Of a DNA stretch of 34,526 nucleotides, positions 22,072 through 33,567 are shown in pieces (position 1 is the stretch's first letter; each line of letters starts with the position of its first letter). The stretch is from NCBI GenBank assembly GCA_025526995.1, contig JAHLKG010000043.1, positions 1 to 34,526 on the forward strand, read 5' to 3'. Below the pieces are notes generated by a model. It made no database searches. It was not told the origin of the DNA and saw only the letters and a list, made by a program, of their open reading frames with translations. The DNA comes from Powellomyces hirtus. Taxonomy: Eukaryota; Chytridiomycota; Chytridiomycetes; Spizellomycetales; Powellomycetaceae. The position numbers and the translations under genes were made by a program.

Positions 22072-24532
22072 ATGAGTGCCATTACCCCAGCGTCCGCCAC
22101 CGGAGCCAGCGAGAAACCCCAGAAACACCGACCAGGGCTTGGTCGCAAGGTAGTCGAATCCCTCAATCCCAAAGACCGACCATGGGCAACCTCTCCCAAC
22201 GGCTGGCGACTAGTCGTTCCGCGGTCGACATCGCATTTCCGTTCGCTGTTAGATCGGGCTCGCATTACACCAAAAGAAGGATGGGAAAAAGTGTGTATTG
22301 CGCAGTGGAGTGGAGAGGAAGGCTTCGACGACGAAGAAAAGAATCAGAAACACCCTGATGCGGAGCCCGGTACGACGTTGATAGTCGCGGTGCCGGCCTA
22401 CCAGTTCACGCCTGAGCTAGCGGAGCGCCTGTCGTCGTCGTCCAATGCGGGAGGCCCATCATCGGAACAAGGTCAGCAGCGGAAACGGACCAGTATGGTG
22501 CATCGAATCAAACGATCGAGTCTCTCCGGGCGGATCGAGTCGGAAATGAGCGAGCTGCAACGGGGTTTGTTCACGGACGAGAGCGCGCTCAAGCTGTTGA
22601 GTGGGGTCGACGTGCACTACATCGAATGGGCGTGCGTCATTATGTGCAATGGCGCCAATGCGGGGTGTCTACGCCGCGACCGTCAGCTGCGTTGCAACGG
22701 GACATTGGTGTTGGATGAGGACGCCAAGTTCCCCGGCGAGGAAGTGAAGAAGAAAATGGAAGCGGGGGAGAAGACCATTGCGATCTGTGTTGCCGGCGCG
22801 CCAACATCTGTTATGAATTTCGTGCGTAGAGGACGGGCGTTAGGGCATGAATGTGATCCTATGGGTGCACCCAAGCGAGACCAAGACGCGGCGTCGGTAC
22901 TTGTCACGGATCTCATGACGTTGCGACTTCATTTGACAGGACTGATTGCAGCCAACAGTACCGCGAACCTTAACGAAGTAGCTCCGCCGCCACCACCAAT
23001 GCCCATGCGTACTACGGAAGATGGGGCGGATGGAGCGGCAGCAGAAGAAGGTGAAACTGCATGTGGGTTCTACGACAAACCCGTGACTTGCCCGGCGGAC
23101 GTTGAAATGAGCTTTCAGGAGGCGGTGGATTGGAGCGGGAGCTACCAGCTCGCCATGCACGGAATTGCAGCGGGTGCGGTAATATCCTTCGAGAGCATGA
23201 AGAGCGAGTTAAACTCCATGCTTGCACACCGCCATCTGGCCAGCAATGACTCTGATACCGAAAAATGGGTATCCATGCATCATTTTATATGGTGGGCCAT
23301 GAGCAGCGTGTTCCCCACAACCGTCAAGGGCGGGATGAACAAATTGCTGTATACCAAGGCACACCTCGGATGGTTAGGGTGGGCTATGCCGGAGGGCTCG
23401 ATGACTGTGTTGCCGGCTGTGACTGCGATCTTGTGTGCGGCCTGCGTTGCTTTTGCGGTGACGGATTTCAATTTTGAAGTGACTGATCAACTCACCATGT
23501 GGTGGTCCATGTTTGGGTAGGTGTCGGGAGGGCGTGCGAGGTGTCATGCTGAAGGGGCTTTGCATGGGTATGCTAACCGGAAGCAAAATGTATTGCACTG
23601 CACAGTCTTATCGGGTTGACCGTCGCAACTTACACCGTTGGGCAACTCGTGCTTTTCACGTTCTACGCCACCACCGCTGCCCGTCTCGCGCTTGACCGCA
23701 CGACTTTGGCAGAGATCTTGAGGGTAGGCGGCGGGAAAGAAAAAAAACAAGAACACAGGACAAATTGGCGCTCCATTTCGTGTTCCATGTGATTGACTAA
23801 AGGTTCCCAACCCTCTTCTTTGTTAAGGTGCGCTCGGTCCGCGTTCTCTCCTGGGTCGGCGTCTTCACTATGATGCGAGTTCACAGTACCGGTGTTGCCT
23901 CCGCCTTATTTGGAGCCGGTTTGCTTGGTCTCGGGGTGTTGTCGACGCAAGGTGCGACTTGACTTGCTTATTTGACGTGTGGCACGTTGAACTGTTGGCG
24001 ATCGTAGTGCAAAAACAGGGCCTCCTCGCTCACCGCTCTGTCTCTCCCCGTTTGTTTATATCTAGTTTTTCAGGTTGACCATGTCGGCGGGGACCGCATT
24101 CGAGTCAGCGCAGCGCCCATGTGTTTCATTCTCGGTGCGGGATACGGAACATCCCTAATCCTCGCAACCTGGCTCGCATCGTCGCTCCGTCTATCCTGCA
24201 TCAGCAACGCCGGGGCACGGCGAGCCCTGTATCTTCTCAGCGACGATCTCGCATTCGTTAATGCACTTGCGGGATCGCCTTTGCTCAAAACATTAGACGG
24301 CATGTGTGATGCCACCCCTGACGAGCTATGTGCGGCTCTCGCACCCAGGAGCGTCCAGTTTGGCGCGAGCAAGGTGATTCGGCCGGCGGACAGCATGACG
24401 GAGCTGGGCGCGGATGTGGAGAGGATTGATCGGGCTGCTGCGGTGGATGTTTTGGCGAAGAGATACGTTGGGCATCTGGTCCTGGATTTGGATGAGAGGG
24501 TTGGACGTGCGGACCATGGCATGTATGCATAG
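22072..24532 (+). CDS. Unrecognised 717-aa membrane protein, four exons
   Basis: Exons 22072-23516, 23606-23723, 23828-23951 and 24066-24532 have GT-AG borders, and phases close exactly. The N-terminal 440 residues are soluble and Cys-containing (VHYIEWACVIMCNGANAGC; FYDKPVTCPADVEMS), with a Pro run PPPPPPMPM and a basic RIKRSSLSGR patch. The C-terminal part holds about four membrane helices (VLPAVTAILCAACVAFAV; FGLIGLTVATYTVGQLVLFT; GVASALFGAGLLGLGVLSTQ; CFILGAGYGTSLILATWLAS) and then about 110 soluble residues. Conserved-looking Trp/His motifs (MHHFIWWAMSSVFP; HLGWLGWAMPEG) lie just before the first helix. I know no family with this layout, and function is unknown. It sits head to head with the 7TM-A gene. 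Splice model confidence is good; whether the start is the first ATG is less certain. Confidence 0.75.
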
Positions 24533-25533
24533 ATAGAGTGGTGAGTCGTAATAGGTCAGACCCTAAGTAGTAGCGGCAGGATCTCTACTTGCTTGCCGAA
24601 CATCTGATTCCAATGACACCCGTGGTCATCCCAATGATCAACTGAACCCATGGCAATCAACAGCGTGGATATGGTCGGCCCATAGCCGGCTATCTTAATA
24701 GATTCTGACCCACAGGCGAACGATCTGAACAGCCGCATTTTGCACGTCAACCCTCATGCATCCGGATCTATTGCACCCGGATGCAACAATAACAGTATCG
24801 TGCGCGCCACCCAACATCCCACTTGTTTCGCCATGCTGATGAACGGGATTTGATTACGATATTTGACGGGCTTCAAAAAGGCTTCCCTTCGACTTCATCA
24901 GATTGCCCACCTTCCCGCCGTTCATCCTCCTGCCACTCATTTTCCCGCCGCCATCTTCTGACCGTCCATCTGCCCGCCGCTCTCCATCAGTTGCTCACTC
25001 TCCCTTAGCGCCAAGATGATCATGAGACAGGGTAGGATCAACAACCCGCAACAATGGGCCCCTTTTGAATAGGGTTCATTGTGCGCGTCCAATTCAACTT
25101 GGGCAAGCGCATCATGAGGAAACATGATGAGCTTCCGTGAACAACTCGCAAAAACAATCATGAAGTCATTCCCGTACCAAATCCAGTAACATCAATCAAA
25201 ACACAAGTCTTCATGATATGAACAGAGAATTTCAGATACATACAGTACACAGGTCACTGCCAATGGTTGCAGTTTGCAACGGCTAACTCATAGTGCAATT
25301 AAGGGCATCATGTTCCAGACGGCAGCCGGTACAACAGAAGTGCGGGGGAGAAATCCTGTGCGCCAAATGATATACACCTTCTATGAAACCCACATGGTCC
25401 ATTCTGTGCGGGACAAAACCCTCTTTCGTTATCCAGGAGTGTGTGGCAACGGTGGTGGTCTTTGCTTCAGTCACGCAGTCAATCTCGTGACCGAAATCGG
25501 TTGTCCATGATGTCAAAGATACATGTCACCAAA
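24533..25533. other. Intergenic region, no supported gene
   Basis: More AT-rich than the left half of the window. Around 24905-24990 a ttcccgccg/tgcccgccg plus catc motif recurs imperfectly several times. Small ORFs on both strands, for example 25283-25516 minus, show no domain. Degenerate gene remains are possible but not demonstrable. Confidence 0.45.
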
Positions 25534-26442
25534 CTACACCACCATCAGGTCTTCTCTTGTGTTGCTCCACCACCGCATACTTGATAAAAAGTTTGCGCCT
25601 TCCGACAAAGGTTCAGCCTCATAGAGCTCATAGAGCACAAATGACTTGACACAAATGCCTTGACACAGATGCCTTGACATAAATGCCTCGACACATATGC
25701 CTTGACACAAATGCCTTGACACACATGCCTTGACACAAATGCCTTGCAAATGCCTTGACACAAATGCCTTGACACAAATGCCTTGACATCTCACCCCGCC
25801 TTGGAGACAACGCCCTCCGTCCCCTCCCGCAGCAGGTTTTTCGAATAGTCCCGGATAGAGTTGCTCCCTTTCTGTCAATCTAACAATTCCATCTTCATTT
25901 CCCTCGATGGTCACACAGTGTATACTCTGGATTCAGAATATCGATACCCCAAATGCTGTAAGTGATGGATCATACCGCATCGCGCCAGCGATCGTGCAAC
26001 TCAGCAGAATCCTTCAATATGGCCACATAGGTGACAACCGGATCGTTAAAGGCCCGGAATTTGGTGGCTCCAACAGTCAGCGAAAACGGGAGGCCTCTCA
26101 AACATGGCGCTGTATCATACTGCATAGGATATCGACAGAAGAGGGACGGCAGTTCTGAGAACATCCGCTCAAAGTCAAAGCATACCGTATGCAACCTTGC
26201 GGTCTCTGTCTTCGGTAGGGCGATGCGCGGAGGAACTCCATTTGCCTCTTGATTGTTTTTGACGTCGAATTCGTGGTTCCCGCCTCAACTAGTTCCTCCA
26301 CCATCTTCATTTGTACACATTCGCAATCGGCCTCAGCCCAGTCCTGGGAAAACGAGTTCGGCTCAAGAACTAAGTGGATCGCGTGCTGAGTGTTCAATAA
26401 TAAAGATCGCTGTATGTAAGTTGAGCGGTAGGCGCAAAACAT
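25534..26442 (-). CDS. Unrecognised gene with minisatellite-encoded C-terminal tail
   Basis: Two exons (minus): 26442-25976 and 25926-25534, joined in phase 0 by a 49-nt GT-AG intron. Exon 1 reads CECVQMKMVEELVEAG, then NHEFDVKNNQEANGVPPRIA, VCFDFERMFSELPSLFCRYP, LPFSLTVGATKFRAFNDPVV and AELHDRWRDA. One missing G at the CCC (plus strand) near 26279-26281 is needed to join its two halves. Exon 2 continues VTIEGNEDGIVRLTEREQLY, then enters a 14-bp minisatellite read as repeats of CQGICVKAFVSRHL, ending SNTREDLMVV. The open frame through the intron junction and a plausible soluble composition argue for a real gene. I recognise no family, and upstream exons may be missing. A decaying gene is the alternative. 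Confidence 0.42.
25646..25782. repeat. 14-bp minisatellite, 10 units
   Basis: Nine 14-bp units plus one shortened 11-bp unit of the consensus TTGACACAAATGCC, with a few substitutions (for example ttgacataaatgcc, tcgacacatatgcc). Because 14 is not a multiple of 3, three units (42 nt) encode one 14-residue cycle. On the minus strand the intact consensus is free of stops in all three frames. Confidence 0.95.
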
Positions 26443-27392
26443 CCGGCGCGTCTATCCGGGTTCTGGCTGCGGACATAAGGAATAACCAGAGGAGAGGAGG
26501 CATTGTGTGGGAAACCGGAAGAGAAGCCCATTGAGTGAGAGATACCTTAGTACGCCTTCAATGTATGGTGCTCGGAAAGATATCGAACGAACGGAAAGAT
26601 ATTGAACGAACGGTTCAACCAGGCTCACGCCACCCACCACTTTGTTGAGTATCTCAGCTGGAAGCCTTCGTTCGAGCGTGAAGTGGGTGAGAATCGCTGG
26701 CGGATGAACTCTAGTGCAGGAAAAGGATGAGCAAGAACGTCAGGAATTGCCCTAGATGGGCGATTTGAAGGCGAAGATGGTTGTGACAATCATGGCGCGT
26801 GAAGACCCACGGTATTACGTGACATCGGAGATCATTCTCTCGCGCGTCAGTTTAGCAAGTGGACAGATTCACACTGTAGGGCTTTGCTAGTCATCTAAGC
26901 CGTCGGCCATACTTTACTGTTTGACATTTATATGGCACTTCCAGGCCGAGTTGGATCCTGGCCCGCTCGCCTTATGAAGCGCAGAATAAAGGCTTGCAGC
27001 CACTGGCGGCCATCTGATCCATGTGCGTACTGTAGAAACCATTGTCACATAAAAAAAAACAAGGGTAGAACCTTATGCGACGCAAGAATCCGACACAAAA
27101 AACCGAGAGTGGCAAGCTTTCAGATTAGACAATAGCCAACTATGGTGGATGGTTTAGATTAGTAATTGGTTTGTTGCCAGCATTTGGATTAGAACCAAGC
27201 TTCCGGGAATACGGTTCCGACAATGCAATATCAATGCGCAACTCAAACGGCCGCCTGCATATCTACCTCATTCACATTTCTGTGCCTCAATATCAACCTC
27301 GAGCGCTGAGATAAACACAGACCACTCACACCGCTCTCCACGCATGAGACTCACTCAAAGGAGCAACCACAGGACTCGATCACCTCGCAAAT
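26443..27392. other. Intergenic region, no supported gene
   Basis: No ORF with recognisable features. A short tandem duplication (cggaaagatatcgaacgaa repeated with one change) lies at about 26574-26611. The region contains the promoter of 7TM-B. Confidence 0.45.
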
Positions 27393-28878
27393 ATGACAAC
27401 TTTCGAGAGTTGCGCAGCAAATGCCACCATTTTGGGCCTATTCCAGGTCAGTAGAAAGATGCTTCAGCTAGCATAGCGCAATGGCCTATACAGGAAACAA
27501 GTATACCACCATTGTTCAAACGCTAGTTTTCCCTTGCCTTCCCTTCTAGGGGAAATATGCCACAGCAGGTTACCAGAAAGGAGCCCGTAAGTCAACGGAT
27601 CGCAAAACTGTATCTTTGAAATAATGTAACGTATTACGGGATTAGGCGAGTACGGTGGCCCGAACATCTTGCTGGGAACAACATGGCCGATAGTCGCGAC
27701 TGCATTTGCAATCGCTGTGTGGAGGCTGACCCATTTGCGGCGCACTCGTTCGGTTTTGCTACTGCTTGCCGTCCTAGCAAACATAGGGGATTGCGTCAAC
27801 GTCTCCTGGGGAAGGTACGGCGCTGCTCCTCGAATGAGAGTGGACAACGCTTATAGATATGCCAATGATCAGGACCATTGATCCATTGAAGTTGAGGACT
27901 CCGGAAACCTACAAATTGCATTTCGATCTAGCAATCATGCTATCGCAACTGAAGATCGGCTTGTTGATCTGTGCGGGGGCCATCAGGTCCGTTCAACATC
28001 TGGCTAGATCATCGCGTCAAAGTTTAACGGCGCATTGTAGATTCTCAAAGGTCTTCATTACACCGTTTCACCGGAATCTGACCTCTTGGGGTCTGAGTGC
28101 TTTTACGGTATGCCCGCGTTACACTGTGCCAGCGACCGCGGAACGTAAGGAACCGCCTTCTCATGTGTTTGTTCGATTGCAGGTCGTTTGGACTACAATG
28201 TTGATAGTTCTGGGGTGTTATAATGTGGCAAAGCATGGGTAAGGCTACCGACCGAATCGCATCTGGTCGATGCTAAGTATCTGCTGCTTCTAGAAAAGCT
28301 TCTACCGTGTATTGGGGACTTGTCGTCGGTCAGCCAGCTGCGTACATACTCATTGGCTTGGTTGTCTTCACGCGAACGGTATAGAAGAGTAACGTTTCGA
28401 ATCTTCCGATACCCCTCGAATAACTTTTTTCATATGCGCATTTCAGCTCCAAAAAGCGGAAGATAGTCTGAAGCATGTGCAATCAATAGACCTATCTCGG
28501 CCAAGCCCCTTGTCTCATTTGCGAGTTACAAATAACATTCTCATGGGAATCACGCTTGTTTGCGCTATATGTCTCGTTGCGATCACTCAGGCTGAAGACT
28601 GTAAGTGACACTTTCGAGAATCAACAAACTCTTTTCGTGTCCCATATAACAAACTCTTTACAACCCCAGCTATAACCAACAGATGGGTTCTTCCAGCTAC
28701 GCTCCTCCTGAGCACCATATGGATGACGGCAGAATGTGCTTTCGAAGTCCTTGCCCAAGTTCAAATAAATCAGGCAATGATAGCTTCCCAGAAGGCGGAG
28801 AAGCCTGGGAATAGAAAGTCGCTAGAGGCCTTATCGGCTGAAAAGAGCAAGACGGCTGTCAAAAGTGGAGAGGCTTAG
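27393..28878 (+). CDS. Seven-transmembrane protein, paralog B, eight exons
   Basis: Exons 27393-27450, 27646-27814, 27873-27986, 28041-28107, 28183-28238, 28294-28378, 28447-28600 and 28670-28878. All borders are GT-AG and phases close to 303 aa. The start MTTFESCAANATILGLF mirrors paralog A (MSTSDCAAN), but the A-type Ala-rich N-terminal stretch is absent. Seven hydrophobic segments follow: NILLGTTWPIVATAFAIAVW, SVLLLLAVLANIGDC, LAIMLSQLKIGLLICAGAI, VVWTTMLIVLGCYNVA, YWGLVVGQPAAYILIGLVVF, NNILMGITLVCAICLVAI and WVLPATLLLSTIWMTAECAF. The tail is Lys/Glu/Ala-rich. Shared landmarks with A are YGGP/YGAP, the Trp-Arg-Leu after helix 1, NNILMG/NNVIMG and ECAFEVL/ENAFEVL, and the introns before YGGP, after AIR/GYR and before helix 7 match in phase. 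Function unknown. Confidence 0.78.
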
Positions 28879-30094
28879 AAGCGGCCGCCAGCACAACCCA
28901 CCACTCACTCTAGAACTAAAGCCAAGCTGCAATACCTCTTTCATGGGGAGAAATGTTTGAATTATTCTATTGCGCAAAAATTCCCCTGGTGATGTTCCGC
29001 ATAATGCGTCTCACCAAACCCAGACAGGCAAAGGTTGCACTGTATTGCGATGCCCTCGATGGACATAGTATGGATCTGTCTATCCGTCCACCATGTGGAT
29101 ATATCCCTTCATCAACGGAAGCAGAGTGGGCGTTAGCTGGCCCCGAGCATTGACTAGATTTGGGAAAATTGCTAATTCCGACAAACAACATGGCTCTGCA
29201 AAGCTGGCGTGTTTGGATAGCTCTCTGACCACCATCAGCTTCAAAAAAAAGGTTCTGCGCAGCCTCCGGACGGCAGAGAGGTAGTTTTGTTCTTGCATGT
29301 AAAAGTTTGAGCGAATGTCGGCGTTGCAACCTCGTCACGCGAAAATCCTCTTCTTTACACTCCTACCCGGAAATAGGGTGTGCGATTCTCCCGCGCTTTG
29401 AAAAAGAGGACGCAAGCGGCCCACCTGTTTGCTGACGGCTTCCTCCTCCTTGAGGCCGTCGCAACCTCACGAGCATGGCCACCTCACGGTCGCATCCAGC
29501 AAAGGGCAATACTGAAGAGAAGAAAGACACGGGCAAATTCAAGGGATTACCTTGCAGTATGATCCCAGATGTAGTATTATGAGTCAGTATTGATGGCGCG
29601 TGACTAAGCCACTGTCACCGGCTAAGGTATTATTCTATGCGCAGGACACAGTCATGGCCGCAGCGTTCCTATCGATATCATACTCGTGCCCTTTTCAATT
29701 TGCGTTTCTAAAAATAGGGGCCCTCCCTCACGTGCCCATTTCGCTCTCTTCGTCAATCACGTGCGGATGGATGCAGGATGAGTCAGGCGCACGTGCCGCT
29801 TATGCTGACGAATGCGACGAAATGCTTTGTTTATCGTCATCGACTGCGCCCAGACGCACTGACTCTCCCACGCGCTCCCCTTCGCTCTCCCCGCCCGTGG
29901 TAAACTTGCACGCCTCCCACAGAGCACCCACCCATTACCCCACCCACCTAGACACGTCCCCCACGCATACAAAGGCCAACTCTCGGCTCCCCCCGCCCTC
30001 CGAAGTAGGCCCCGTTGCACATTTACTTCCGTCTCTCCACATACTGTAGCCCCTCCGTCCCTCTCCACATACCCCCACGGCGAACAAACACATA
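28879..30094. other. Intergenic region and hybrid kinase promoter
   Basis: No supported gene. ORFs up to about 150 codons (for example 29600-30049 plus) show no domains. The last 300 bp are C-rich and pyrimidine-rich and contain ctctccacata twice (near 30033 and 30061), consistent with a promoter/5'UTR for the kinase gene at 30095. Confidence 0.5.
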
Positions 30095-32926
30095 ATGCAC
30101 TCGTCGTCTCTCGTAAAGCAACCAGCGGTTTTCGTCGACGAGGAGAACAGCTCCGCCGCGTCCGACGAGGGGTCGTCGACCGCTCCTGCCTACCAAGAGA
30201 GTCTACCTGGGTACGAGGATGCCGTCCTGACCGACGTCGCCAAGGGTGGAGCGCCCTGTGATGGGCATGACGGCCATGACCATATTGTTCAGTTTTGGGA
30301 GACCGAGGAGTATTTGTTCAACATTGTTGTGGGGTGAGTTTTTTCTTTTTTTTCTTTTTTTTTTTTTTGTCGTTGGTTGTAGGTGATACTGGTGGACTGC
30401 CCTTTTGTTTGTGCTCACCGCTTTCTCTCGTTATCTCGTTAGATTCGTGGCACCGGCTCTGACTGCTCGTGATGCGGTTGTTATCATTGCCACAAAAGAG
30501 CATTTGGCGGGGGTCGAGGCAACGTTGGCGGAACGTGGATTCAACGTTGCAAAGAGGCAACAGAAAGGGCAGCTGACACTCATCGACGCACTCGATGCTC
30601 TCTCGGTTCTTCAATTGAAAGACGGTACCATTTCTGCAACAAAGTTCCAGGAGCTCGTCGGTACCCTCATCCGCCGCCTCGACCGCCAATATCAAGGTCG
30701 TATCTGCGTGTTTGGCGAAATCGTCGACATCCTTGCTGCCCGTGGGCAATACGACAGATCAGTCGACCTTGAAGAACTGTGGAATGGGCTGCAGGAACGG
30801 CACTCGTTCACGCTGCTCTGCGGGTACAACCTCAACAACTTTCGGGATCAGGCACACAAGGATGCGTTTCTGAATGTGTGCTCGACACATTCGAAAGTCA
30901 CCCCTGGTGAAGGGTTCTCGGATCTGGCGGACAACCCGGCGGACCAAAATACAATGGTCGCGATTCTCATGCAAAAGTCAAAGGCCCTCGAAAAGGAAAT
31001 CGAGCGTCGCAAAGCCGCCGAAGCCGCTCTTCACAACTCACTCAAAGTCTTGTCCAACCATGCTCAGGAAGCTCTCTGCCGGGAACGAGACGTGTACCGT
31101 ACTCTTTTATCCATCCTTCCCGTTGGCGTCTACGGAATAGAATTTGGAGATGACGACGACTTCTTCATCAACCGTCGATTCAGCGAAATCGTCGGAAGGT
31201 CCCAGGTGGAAATCCGCATCAACGGCTGGCAAGACGCCGTGCACCCAGAGGACCGCGAGCGCCTAGCAAGCGACTGGCCCTTCTCCGAATGCCAACATTG
31301 CACTCTGACCGGGAAATACGAATACCGCTTTGTCCTTTCCGATGGATCGCTCCGCTGGGTTGCCGGCGAGACGGCCACCAACATGGATGAAGACGGGAAC
31401 GTGAGAGGATACGTCCACACCATCCTCGATATCACCGAGTTGAAGCATATCGAAAAAGAACGGTTGGAGGCCAAAGAGGCTGCGGAGAAACATCAAAGAC
31501 ACCGAGCGGAAGAGGCGGAAAAACACAAAGAGCAACAAGACCAGTGGATTGATAGTTTGTGCCATGAATTACGAAATCCTCTAAATGGTATCAACGGCAA
31601 CGTTGAATTGCTCGAGATGGGTCTTGAAGTTCGTCGCGCTGCGCTGGACAAGATTCCGATGACCGTGGTGGGCGTTCATTCACTCCGTGAGCAGTTGACG
31701 CTCGATCAGGAGTGTGTTCACGCAATCTCAAAGTGCGTCGCTCATCAAAAGGTCATCACAGACGATGTTTTAAATTTGTCAAAGGTAGCTTGGAGCATTT
31801 ACATTCAAAATACCATTTGGTAGAACCGGTAATCTTACATCTTGCATTCTTTTAGTTGGAACTCGGCAAAATCACGCTCGAAAACATTGAATTCGATCCG
31901 AAATCCACACTCGCAGACGTTGCAAAAATGTTTGAAGCCCAAGCGACGCGCAAAGGGCTCGACCTTCGTCTCAATTTCCCCATCTCCGACATCCGAATCA
32001 AAGGCGACCCACACCGCCTCTCCCAAATCGTCGTAAACCTTCTTGCCAACGCGCTCAAGTTTACGGATAGCGGAAACATCACGCTGGCGTTGGAGATTGC
32101 TGAGCGGAAACCGAAGCATACGTTGTTGAGGGTTTCGGTCAAGGATACTGGGATTGGACTGACGACGGAGGAGGCGGCCATGTTGTTCCAGAGATTTGCG
32201 CAGCCTTCATCGACGACACACGAGTACGGTGGATCGGGTTTGGGTTTGTTTTTGTCCAAAGGGCTGGTGGAATTGATGGGCGGGTCCATTTCGGTGGAAA
32301 CCGAGAAATTGATGGGGTCCGAGTTCATTTTCACGTTCAAGGGCGAACCTGTGGATTCGGCTGCACCGACCCTTGCTTGGCGGGAGAAGTCGAATTCGTC
32401 GTTGACGTCGCACAGGTCTTTGGACGTTTTGGAAAAGGCTTTGGCCGCTCATGTGATCCAAAGGAAGATCGAGACCATTTTGGTTGTGGAGGATAACGAG
32501 CTCAAGTAAGTTTTCTTGCAGTATTTCTTCGCCGGACTTCCACTAACCCTAAACCCCTTTTCACCAACCAACAGTCAAAGAATCATGCTCCGCTTCCTCC
32601 AATCCAAAGGCTACACGGTCCTAATCGCCAACAATGGTCTCGAAGCACTCTCGCAATACGAACGGGCACATCTCATCTTTATGGACATCCAAATGCCCGT
32701 CATGGACGGTCTCACGGCCACCAGCGAGATCCGGCGTCTGGAACGTCTCCGACATCCTAGCAGTCGTATCCCCATTGTCGGGCTCTCGGGAAATGCCCGA
32801 CAGGATCACGTAGCGACTGCACTCCAACGCGGCATGGACGAGTATATCACGAAACCGGTCAAGCGGGCACGGATATACGAGGTCATTGAGCACTTTGAGG
32901 GGATCAGGAGTAAGGGTGGAGGGTAA
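30095..32926 (+). CDS. MEDS-PAS hybrid histidine kinase, four exons
   Basis: Two-component phosphorelay sensor, predicted soluble (no membrane helix seen). Exons 30095-30333, 30443-31784, 31856-32505 and 32575-32926 close to 860 aa. After a Ser/Asp-rich N terminus comes a MEDS domain at about residues 65-235 (DHIVQFWETEEYLFNIVV, FGEIVDILAARGQYD, LEELWNGLQERHSFTLLCGY). A PAS_3-type domain follows at about 310-425 (NGWQDAVHPEDRERLA, GYVHTILDITELK), then a coiled coil, HisKA with phospho-acceptor His454 (SLCHELRNPLNGI), HATPase_c (N box NLLANALKFT, G1 DTGIGL, F box, G2 GGSGLGLF) and a receiver (VVEDNELNQ, phospho-acceptor Asp781 in MDIQMPVMDG, Lys in TKPV). All catalytic boxes are intact. It should pass phosphate to an HPt protein such as Ypd1, not seen here. 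MEDS domains are described in methanogen and methylotroph sensors for hydrocarbon derivatives; the ligand here is unknown. Confidence 0.95.
30334..30442 (+). other. Intron 1 of the hybrid kinase, inside the MEDS domain
   Basis: A gtgagt donor and gttag acceptor, 109 nt, phase 2 (GG + A). It contains a T-rich tract at about 30340-30370. The intron splits the MEDS domain after NIVVG, so this domain is carried in normal spliced eukaryotic form. Confidence 0.85.
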
Positions 32927-33329
32927 ACAATGGCGGAGCGGGGGTTGGTACCGGACGTTTTGTGGGTATTCCACGAAGAAGTTCAAAAGCTCCCTTCCCC
33001 CGCCTTGACCTCGTCGTTTTGTTTTCCTTGTATTCTTTTTTATTCTGCTATATATTTTTCTGTTTTAATCTGTATTCTACGTCGGATTATTGGTTGTGGG
33101 TATTGGGAATATGGGTTCACACGCCCATAGCTTCAATATGTAAAGTTTCATGTTCGAGTGTCTGGCGGTCTGGCGTAGGCTAGGCTAGGCTAGATGTTAA
33201 TCTGATGTAACATACCTGATCCGGAGATCTCTTCCATATTGATTGAATGACAGTATGTACTGTCATTAAGCAACTTGGGGTTAGGACTGTTGTCAAACTG
33301 TCTGACTTTGGTGGACTTTTCGAGACAGT
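32927..33329. other. 3' flank of the kinase gene
   Basis: T-rich 3' flank (33010-33070), then a short aggctaggctaggcta run at about 33177-33193. No gene seen. Confidence 0.5.
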
Positions 33330-33564
33330 GACAAGCAAGTGGCAGAAAGAGACGAACGGAACGGGAAATCGTACGCATCGTTCCGCGTGATAAGCAAGTG
33401 GCAGAAAGAGACCAACGGCACGGGAAATCGTAGGCACCGTTCCGCGTGATAAGCAAGTGGCAGAAAGAGACGAACGGAACGGGAAATCGTAGGCACCGTT
33501 CCGCGTGATAAGCAAGTGGGAGAAAGAGACGAACGGAACGGGAAATCGTAGGCACCGTTCCGCG
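33330..33564. repeat. 59-bp tandem repeat, four copies
   Basis: Four head-to-tail copies with an exact 59-bp period, starting at 33330, 33389, 33448 and 33507. Each begins ga(c/t)aagcaagtgg(c/g)agaaag and ends near gttccgcg. Copies differ at a few positions. Because 59 is not a multiple of 3, long ORFs read through on the minus strand, but I regard these as by-products. Confidence 0.95.
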
Positions 33565-33567
33565 GTC

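Noticed and set aside
29093..29160. SSTEAEWAL string resembling a Ty1/copia RNase H motif
   Set aside because: Only a few residues match and no other retrotransposon domain lies in any frame nearby.
32540..32562. Telomere-like ccctaaacccc within the kinase's third intron
   Set aside because: A single short occurrence inside a clean 69-nt intron; no tandem telomeric array.
33330..33564. Possible CRISPR array because of regular repeats
   Set aside because: The 59-bp units are contiguous with no variable spacers, and the setting is a spliced eukaryotic genome.
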